In this document: piece by piece, positions 1 through 4,201 of the stretch
Position numbering within the stretch: the stretch's first letter is position 1
Layout of the letters: each line of letters starts with the position of its first letter
Assembly: GCA_003446975.1 (NCBI GenBank)
Contig: DMAP01000075.1
Coordinates: 1-5,885 of the forward strand
Reading direction: 5' to 3'
DNA: 5,885 nucleotides
DNA from: Clostridiales bacterium
GTDB lineage: Bacteria > Bacillota > Clostridia > Tissierellales > Dethiosulfatibacteraceae
Position numbers and translations under genes: made by a program
The notes under the pieces: generated by a model
The model's input: only the letters and a program-made list of their open reading frames with translations
The model's database searches: none
What the model was told of the DNA's origin: nothing

Positions 1-1083
1 CAATTCTCGCTCTCTGGTGTTATCATCCAAAATTGTAGCGGAGACCTGATAATAGATTTTCTCATTGGTGTTGGACGCAACGAAATCAACTTCCAATGTG
101 CCGACTTTACCAATGGTGACTTCGTAGCCACGCCGTAATAGTTCCAGATAAATAATATTCTCCAGAACGTGGCCATAGTCAGTATCTCTCAAACCTGTCA
201 GTTGATTACGGATACCCATGTCTACAATATAGTACTTTTCGAGGGTTTTAAGAAACATCTTGCCTTTCAGATCATACCGGTTTGCTTTGTAGATGATAAA
301 TGCATTTTCAAGCATTTTAAGATAATTATCGATCGTGTCACTTGTCGTTTTTCTGCCGTTACTAGTTAAATAATCGCTGATTTTCTTTGATGAGACGATA
401 CTGCCGATATTGGAAGCTATATATTTCAGAATGCTTTCGAGAAGTGCTGCATCTCTAACGGCGTTTCTTTCAATTACATCTTTTATCAAAACTGTATTGT
501 ATATGCCTTCAAGGAAAGAACCAATCAAATCTGGAGTATCCAATAGTTCAACTACAGTGGGAAGTCCTCCAAACCTAAGGTACTGATTAAATTTTTCGTG
601 AATATCAGTTGTTTCGTCCGGTTCAATGAAATCTAAATACTCTCTGAACGATAACGGCTGCATCTTAATTTCAACATACCTGCCCGATAATAAAGTGGAG
701 AGTTCTGAAGATAACAGATATGCATTGGATCCTGTTATATAGATATCGACATTGGCATCTACGAGAAATGAATTAATCGCTTTTTCCCATGATGCTACCT
801 GTTGGACTTCATCAAGAAGTACATAGTGTTTTTTGCTTTTGCTAGTAAGTCGATCTTCTATATATGCGTGGAGTTCCTTGTAATTCGTGATTTCATCGAA
901 TTCAAAGGATTCAAAGTTCATGCGGATGATGTGGTCCTTTTCAACTCCACTTTCAACTAAATGATTCTCGAATAAAGAAAGCAGGGTTGATTTACCACAG
1001 CGTCTCAAACCTGTAATTACTTTTATTAATGGCTTATCCCTGAACTGGACTAGTTTATTCAGATAAAGATCTCGATTTTTCAC
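1..1083 (-). CDS. AAA_14/DUF4143 family ATPase, 3' end cut by window edge
   Basis: The minus-strand frame is open for 361 codons from a GTG at 1083 to the window edge with no stop. It carries a Walker A motif GLRRCGKST at residues 25-33, a Walker B motif YVLLDEVQ at 87-94 (D91, E92), a sensor-like ITGSNA at 116-121 and an SGR arginine at 135. Residues about 216-265 look like a winged-helix linker. The C-terminal part (about 303-361) has the DUF4143 pattern with GHVLEN, then LEVDF (330-334) and YYQVS (344-348), a PD-(D/E)XK-like fold. The GTG start is chosen because AAGAGGTG at 1089-1096 lies 5 bases upstream and the next in-frame ATG falls after Walker A. Members are usually about 400 residues, so perhaps 40-50 are missing. 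The family is widespread in bacteria and archaea, often in accessory regions; its cellular role is not settled. The family call is confident, the function is not. Confidence 0.92.
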   Translation of the reverse strand, partial: MKNRDLYLNKLVQFRDKPLIKVITGLRRCGKSTLLSLFENHLVESGVEKDHIIRMNFESFEFDEITNYKELHAYIEDRLTSKSKKHYVLLDEVQQVASWEKAINSFLVDANVDIYITGSNAYLLSSELSTLLSGRYVEIKMQPLSFREYLDFIEPDETTDIHEKFNQYLRFGGLPTVVELLDTPDLIGSFLEGIYNTVLIKDVIERNAVRDAALLESILKYIASNIGSIVSSKKISDYLTSNGRKTTSDTIDNYLKMLENAFIIYKANRYDLKGKMFLKTLEKYYIVDMGIRNQLTGLRDTDYGHVLENIIYLELLRRGYEVTIGKVGTLEVDFVASNTNEKIYYQVSATILDDNTREREL

Positions 1084-1101
1084 AACAACACCTCTTTATC
1101 A

Positions 1102-1153
1102 GAGTATAACCGAATAACTATAAAATATCAATAGATATTCGAGTATAAACGAA
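1102..1153. promoter_or_regulatory. Possible operator: paired direct repeats around a palindrome
   Basis: Two 13-base direct repeats, GAGTATAACCGAA (1102-1114) and GAGTATAAACGAA (1141-1153), differ at one base and start 39 bases apart. Between them is a perfect 6-base inverted repeat, AATATC (1124-1129) and GATATT (1134-1139), separated by AATA. The first direct repeat covers the -10 hexamer of the ATPase promoter and the palindrome covers its -35 hexamer. This is the arrangement expected of a repressor site, but AT-rich sequence produces short palindromes by chance, and no regulator is visible in the window. Confidence 0.35.
1103..1131 (-). promoter_or_regulatory. Sigma-A-type promoter of the AAA_14/DUF4143 ATPase gene
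   Basis: Read on the minus strand, TTGATA (1131-1126) is followed after exactly 17 bases by TATACT (1108-1103). Each hexamer matches the sigma-A consensus at 5 of 6 bases. Transcription would begin near 1096, so the leader is very short and the ribosome binding site at 1089-1096 would sit at or near its 5' end. Confidence 0.7.
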
Positions 1154-1168
1154 AAAAATAATAACTAG

Positions 1169-1200
1169 AAAACAAAAGGGACGGTTCTTTTTGTTTTTTG
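1169..1200. repeat. GGGACGGTT-type hairpin repeat, copy 1
   Basis: The 32 bases match positions 3967-3998 at 31 of 32 positions, in the same orientation. The element is palindromic: AAAACAAAAGG at 1169-1179, a GACGGTT loop region at 1180-1186, and CTTTTTGTTTT at 1187-1197, with one G-U pair in the stem. No plus-strand gene ends just upstream, so this copy is not explained as an operon terminator. It looks like a short interspersed element; elements with a GGGACGGTT core recur in clostridial genomes as far as I recall, but I could not search for this. Confidence 0.8.
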
Positions 1201-1252
1201 CATATATGATTCAAAGAAAATTCTTCATACGATGTATGATGGAAGACGATTA

Positions 1253-1284
1253 CCCCGTTGGCCCCGCAAGACACCCCGCAAGAC
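1253..1284. repeat. Short GC-rich tandem repeat (CCCCGCAAGAC unit)
   Basis: CCCCGCAAGAC occurs at 1262-1272 and again at 1274-1284, a 12-base period, and a degenerate third unit CCCCGTTGG precedes them at 1253-1261. The block is much richer in G and C than the AT-rich DNA around it. It does not lie in a supported gene. It may be part of an interspersed repeat related to the hairpin element about 50 bases upstream. Confidence 0.6.
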
Positions 1285-1405
1285 GACACGGAGAAGGATA
1301 CCAGAATCGCAACAATCCATTATGCAGTGATAACGAAAAAATCGATTCAAAATGCAACGATAAATGAAACCTTCCTTAAACAATACATTTCTATGGAGTT
1401 TTTCT

Positions 1406-1492
1406 ATGATAGTTGATAGAATTAAGACAACTGAATTGAAAAAACAAACAGACCGTTTGGCTCAGTTATTAAACAAGATAAGATTCCGTTAA
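1406..1492 (+). CDS. Possible 28-residue small protein or leader peptide
   Basis: An ATG at 1406 opens a 28-codon frame ending in TAA at 1490-1492. A GGAG at 1395-1398 lies 7 bases before the ATG, a good spacing. The frame ends 12 bases before the ATG of the ATP-grasp gene. The predicted peptide is rich in lysine, arginine, leucine and glutamine and could form one charged amphipathic helix; it has no signal peptide or membrane segment. It resembles no family I recognise. It could be a real small protein, a leader peptide coupled to the next gene, a decayed gene end, or chance. Short frames with a plausible ribosome binding site are common, so confidence is low. Confidence 0.25.
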   Translation: MIVDRIKTTELKKQTDRLAQLLNKIRFR

Positions 1493-1504
1493 AAGGAAGG
1501 ACGC

Positions 1505-2368
1505 ATGATAAAGGAATTTTTAATCAAAAACGCCCGTTTCATACCCGATAAGTTGTATCTGAGGCTGACATATTTTCTTTGTTTCCATAAACCTTTGAGC
1601 TTCAAGAACCCGAAAACGCTGAATGAAAAAATCCAGTGGCTTAAAATCAACGATCGAAGAACCGAATACACGAAGCTTGTCGATAAGTATGAAGTGCGTA
1701 AGATTATTGCCGATAAGATTGGTGACGAGCATCTGATACCACTGCTGGGTGTGTGGGACTCTGCTGATGAGATTGATTACGAAAGCCTACCCGATCAGTT
1801 TGTCCTCAAGTGCAATCATGATTCAAAAAGCATCATCATTTGCAGGGATAAGAAGGACTTTGACTTTGAAAAGGCAAAAAAACAGCTAAACCGCAAACTG
1901 AAAACAAATCTATTCTGGTTTGGCCGGGAGTGGCCTTACAAAGATGTCAAGCCTCGGATCGTTGCAGAGAAGTATATGGTGGATGAATCCGGTGTGGAAC
2001 TGAAGGACTATAAAGTCATGTGCTTTAATGGAAAGCCTGATAATGTGATGGTCTGTTACAATAGAAGCAATGGAAGCACTATATTCAAGTTTTTCGACCT
2101 ATCCTGGAAGTGGCTGCCCTATGTCAGAAGTGATCGATATGCAGATGAAAACGACTTGCCAAAAAGACCCAAGGGCTTGGATAAAATGATAGATATTGCG
2201 GGACTTCTATCCCGAGATTTCTATTTTGCCAGAGTTGATCTGTATGACGTGAATGGACATGTCTATTTTGGAGAAATAACGCTGCATCCGGCCAGTGGGT
2301 TTGACTACCTGATCATCGAGACTGCCGATCACTTATTGGGTAGAAAACTGATATTGCCGGTAGATTAA
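1505..2368 (+). CDS. TupA-like ATP-grasp ligase (PF14305 type)
   Basis: The 287-residue protein has the usual length of the TupA-like ATP-grasp family. Recognisable blocks are the N-terminal PDKLYLRL (14-21) and NPKTLNEKIQWLK (35-47), the nucleotide-binding strand FVLKCNHDS (99-107, K102), LKDYKVMCFNGKP (166-178), and the catalytic end RVDLYDVNG (243-251) with FGEITLHPASGF (255-266), where D245 and E257 are likely metal ligands. ATP-grasp enzymes join a carboxylate to an amine through an acyl-phosphate. TupA itself is tied to teichuronopeptide synthesis, a polyglucuronate-polyglutamate wall polymer of an alkaliphilic Bacillus; most relatives sit in capsule or surface polysaccharide loci. No signal peptide is seen, so it acts in the cytoplasm. 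The ATG at 1505 has AAGGAAGG at 1493-1500. It begins a cluster with the next two genes (gap of 22 bases to the GNAT gene). The actual substrates cannot be read from the sequence. Confidence 0.88.
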   Translation: MIKEFLIKNARFIPDKLYLRLTYFLCFHKPLSFKNPKTLNEKIQWLKINDRRTEYTKLVDKYEVRKIIADKIGDEHLIPLLGVWDSADEIDYESLPDQFVLKCNHDSKSIIICRDKKDFDFEKAKKQLNRKLKTNLFWFGREWPYKDVKPRIVAEKYMVDESGVELKDYKVMCFNGKPDNVMVCYNRSNGSTIFKFFDLSWKWLPYVRSDRYADENDLPKRPKGLDKMIDIAGLLSRDFYFARVDLYDVNGHVYFGEITLHPASGFDYLIIETADHLLGRKLILPVD

Positions 2369-2380
2369 ATATTCCATTAT

Positions 2381-2386
2381 GGAGGT
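2381..2386 (+). promoter_or_regulatory. Ribosome binding site that sets the GNAT gene start
   Basis: GGAGGT at 2381-2386 is a near-perfect Shine-Dalgarno sequence ending 4 bases before GTG at 2391 (5 bases from the GGAGG core). It overlaps the G of an upstream in-frame ATG at 2379, which itself has no ribosome binding site. This points to GTG 2391 as the start. Confidence 0.65.
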
Positions 2387-2390
2387 CATA

Positions 2391-2936
2391 GTGATTAAAT
2401 CGAATATAAGAAAATTGACTAAGAGAGAAATCAATAAAGCCCTATTCTCAAACTTCAATCGCGAGCAGAGAGTAACCAGATGCTGGAGAAAAGCAGAAGG
2501 CGAGTGGGTACTCAAGGATATTGCCTTTACTGAAAACTGGCGTGACGATCAGTACGAGGAACTAGTTAGGTATCTTGTCAACACAGTTGATACCGGGGGT
2601 ACTGTATGGGGTGTGTTCAAGAGTGAGCGGCTGATAGGGTTCGCTTCATTGGAAAACAAATTTTTCGGAAGTCAAAGCCAGTATTTACAACTGTCCAGCA
2701 TCCACGTTTCCAAAGAATCAAGAGGGGAAGGCATCGGAAGGCAATTATTTTTTGAAGCTTATAAAAGAGCAGCAGAAATGGGAGCTGGGAAATTATACAT
2801 ATCCGCGCATTCATCAGAAGAGACGATGGCTTTTTATCATCGGCTGGGATGCGTGGAAGCCAAGGAGTATAATGAAACTTTGGTTGCTCAGGAGCCCTAT
2901 GACTGCCAGCTGGAGTATGTGCTTGATCAACAATAA
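2391..2936 (+). CDS. GNAT family N-acetyltransferase
   Basis: With the GTG start the protein has 181 residues; the in-frame ATG at 2379 would add four. Acetyl-CoA binding motif A is clear: the strand LQLSSIHVS (99-107) followed by RGEGIG (111-116), matching R/Q-x-x-G-x-G/A, and the helix that follows. Motif B is seen in SSEETMAFYHRLGC (141-154). The N-terminal half carries charged and aromatic residues that would form the acceptor side and is not diagnostic. The family moves an acetyl group from acetyl-CoA to a primary amine of a small molecule, sugar, peptide or protein. It follows the ATP-grasp gene by 22 bases and precedes the epimerase gene by 27, so co-transcription is likely, and an amino sugar or amino acid of a surface polymer is a reasonable acceptor. 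That role is inferred from position; solitary GNATs with unrelated roles are common. Confidence 0.87.
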   Translation: MIKSNIRKLTKREINKALFSNFNREQRVTRCWRKAEGEWVLKDIAFTENWRDDQYEELVRYLVNTVDTGGTVWGVFKSERLIGFASLENKFFGSQSQYLQLSSIHVSKESRGEGIGRQLFFEAYKRAAEMGAGKLYISAHSSEETMAFYHRLGCVEAKEYNETLVAQEPYDCQLEYVLDQQ

Positions 2937-2963
2937 TGAGTTGAATAGTTGGAAAGGCGGTAT

Positions 2964-3962
2964 ATGAGTATGAAAAGAATTCTAATAACAGGAGCAGCGG
3001 GCTTTATTGGCGCCAAGCTCGCAAAAGCTCTGGTTGAGGATCATGAAGTCATAGGATTTGACAACCTCAATGATTATTACGATGTCAGGCTAAAGGAATC
3101 AAGGCTGGCGACATTAAAGGAATCACCTAGCTTTACCTTTATAAAAGGTGACTTAAGGGATCAAAAAGCATTGGAAGAACTGTTTTTAAAGTATAAGCCG
3201 CATACCGTGATAAATTTGGCGGCTCAGGCTGGAGTGAGACATTCAATCGACAATCCACAAGCCTATATTGATTCCAATATTGTGGGTTTCTTCAATGTGC
3301 TGGAAGCCTGCAGAAATCATCTTGTAGAGCATTTGGTGTTTGCTTCTTCCTCATCCATATATGGTGCCAATAAGAAGGTGCCCTACGCTACCGATGATAA
3401 GACAGATCATCCCGTTTCCCTGTATGCAGCCACCAAGAAATCCAATGAGCTGATGGCCTATGCCTACGCCAAGCTGTATGATATTCCGGTAACAGGACTT
3501 CGATTCTTTACAGTCTATGGACCGGCTGGAAGACCTGACATGGCTTACTTCAAATTCACCAATCAGTTGGTTGAAGGTGAAAAAATACAGATCTACAACT
3601 ATGGCGACATGTATAGGGACTTTACCTATATCGATGATATTGTAGAGGGTGTTGTGAGGGTGGTGAAGAAAGCACCTCAAGCCAATGAAGAAGGAGTAAA
3701 GTATAAGCTATATAATATTGGCAGCAACCATCCGATCAGCTTGATGGACTTCGTCAATACATTGGAGCAAAAGTTGATTAAACACGGTGTGATTGACAAA
3801 GTAGCAGAAAAGGAATTGCTTCCGATGCAGCCCGGGGATGTCTATCAGACCTATGCTGATATTTCCGATTTGGAGAGAGATTTTGGATTCAAGCCCAGGA
3901 CTAGCCTTGATGAAGGGTTGGAAGCCTTCGTCAAATGGTATAAGGAGCAGGTTGATTCCTAG
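2964..3962 (+). CDS. NAD-dependent epimerase, UDP-glucuronate 4-epimerase type
   Basis: The 332-residue protein is a full-length extended short-chain dehydrogenase. It has the NAD-binding ITGAAGFIG (8-16), the D33 that follows the second strand, NLAAQAGVRHSI (84-95), the active-site ASSSSIYG (127-134), and the catalytic pair in YAATK (Y154, K158). RFFTVYGPAGRPDMA (180-194) and YRDFTYIDDIVEG (217-229) are typical of the CapI/GAE group that interconverts UDP-glucuronate and UDP-galacturonate; this is family knowledge, and other UDP-sugar 4-epimerases are the main alternative. It would feed UDP-galacturonate to polysaccharide synthesis in the cytoplasm. ATG 2964 is preferred, with AAAGG at 2953-2957 six bases upstream; TTG 2949 or ATG 2970 are possible. 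It is the last gene of the cluster and is followed 2 bases later by a hairpin. Confidence 0.9.
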   Translation: MSMKRILITGAAGFIGAKLAKALVEDHEVIGFDNLNDYYDVRLKESRLATLKESPSFTFIKGDLRDQKALEELFLKYKPHTVINLAAQAGVRHSIDNPQAYIDSNIVGFFNVLEACRNHLVEHLVFASSSSIYGANKKVPYATDDKTDHPVSLYAATKKSNELMAYAYAKLYDIPVTGLRFFTVYGPAGRPDMAYFKFTNQLVEGEKIQIYNYGDMYRDFTYIDDIVEGVVRVVKKAPQANEEGVKYKLYNIGSNHPISLMDFVNTLEQKLIKHGVIDKVAEKELLPMQPGDVYQTYADISDLERDFGFKPRTSLDEGLEAFVKWYKEQVDS

Positions 3963-3964
3963 AC

Positions 3965-3997
3965 AAAAAACAAAAGGGACGGTTCCTTTTGTTTTTT
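3965..3997 (+). terminator. Perfect hairpin with T-tract after the epimerase gene
   Basis: AAAAAACAAAAGG (3965-3977) and CCTTTTGTTTTTT (3985-3997) are perfect 13-base complements around GACGGTT (3978-3984), inside which a G-U and an A-T pair can extend the stem. The hairpin starts 2 bases after the TAG at 3960-3962 and its 3' arm ends in six T residues, so it can serve as an intrinsic terminator. The stem is mostly A-T, so termination may be weaker than with a GC-rich stem. Because it is palindromic it could work on either strand. Confidence 0.6.
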
Positions 3998-3998
3998 G
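3967..3998. repeat. GGGACGGTT-type hairpin repeat, copy 2
   Basis: This is the second copy of the element at 1169-1200, in the same orientation and differing at one base (C at 3986 for T at 1188). It is the same DNA as the terminator hairpin above. Both copies are also followed by a CATAT/ATGA-like stretch (1201-1209 and 4008-4013), which hints that the repeat may extend beyond the hairpin. Confidence 0.8.
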
Positions 3999-4115
3999 AG
4001 ACACAGCATATGAAGATAGTAAATTATTGGAATTATGAATACTGATGCAAGATTAGGGTATACTTTTAAATGTACCTTTTTTGATTGGATAAATGAATAT
4101 TATTTTCCTGCATTG

Positions 4116-4144
4116 TTGTAAAAAGAATCACTGTTTGTTATAAT
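4116..4144 (+). promoter_or_regulatory. Extended -10 promoter of the SLH protein gene
   Basis: TTGTAA (4116-4121) is followed after 17 bases by a perfect TATAAT (4139-4144). A TG at 4136-4137 one base before the -10 makes it an extended -10 promoter. Transcription would start near 4151, giving a leader of about 50 bases. Together with the hairpin at 3965-3997 this makes the SLH gene a unit of its own. Confidence 0.78.
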
Positions 4145-4201
4145 CAAAAGGAAGATTTTTTGAACCATTAAACCAATATTACGATCAAGGGGAGTAAAAG
4201 G

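Larger units (their letters stand above)
1201..1504. other. Intergenic stretch with no convincing gene over 30 codons
   Basis: This gap separates the minus-strand ATPase unit from the plus-strand polymer cluster. It contains a short inverted repeat TCATAC (1225-1230) / GTATGA (1234-1239), the GC-rich tandem repeat at 1253-1284, and the small reading frame at 1406-1492. I see no tRNA, no clear terminator and no convincing sigma-A promoter for the cluster that begins at 1505; candidates such as TTGGCT (1457) with TAAGAT (1479) are weak. It may be a degraded or repeat-derived region. Confidence 0.6.

Noticed and set aside
169..369. Plus-strand 66-codon reading frame
   Set aside because: It lies wholly inside the minus-strand ATPase gene, which has clear conserved motifs; this is a shadow frame.
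1169..1284. Possible CRISPR or toxin-antitoxin module around the repeats
   Set aside because: There are only two short tandem units with no regular spacers, no cas gene, and no paired small toxin and antitoxin genes.
1206..1367. A 53-codon plus-strand reading frame starting with ATG at 1206
   Set aside because: It has no ribosome binding site, begins at the end of the hairpin repeat, runs through the tandem GC-rich block and has an unusual arginine/proline/histidine-rich composition that follows from the repeat. I recognise no family.
4057..4075. Partial inverted repeat GGTATA / TGTACC and a TATACT hexamer at 4059
   Set aside because: The arms are short and imperfect and no suitable -35 is found for the hexamer; the promoter at 4116-4144 is far better.
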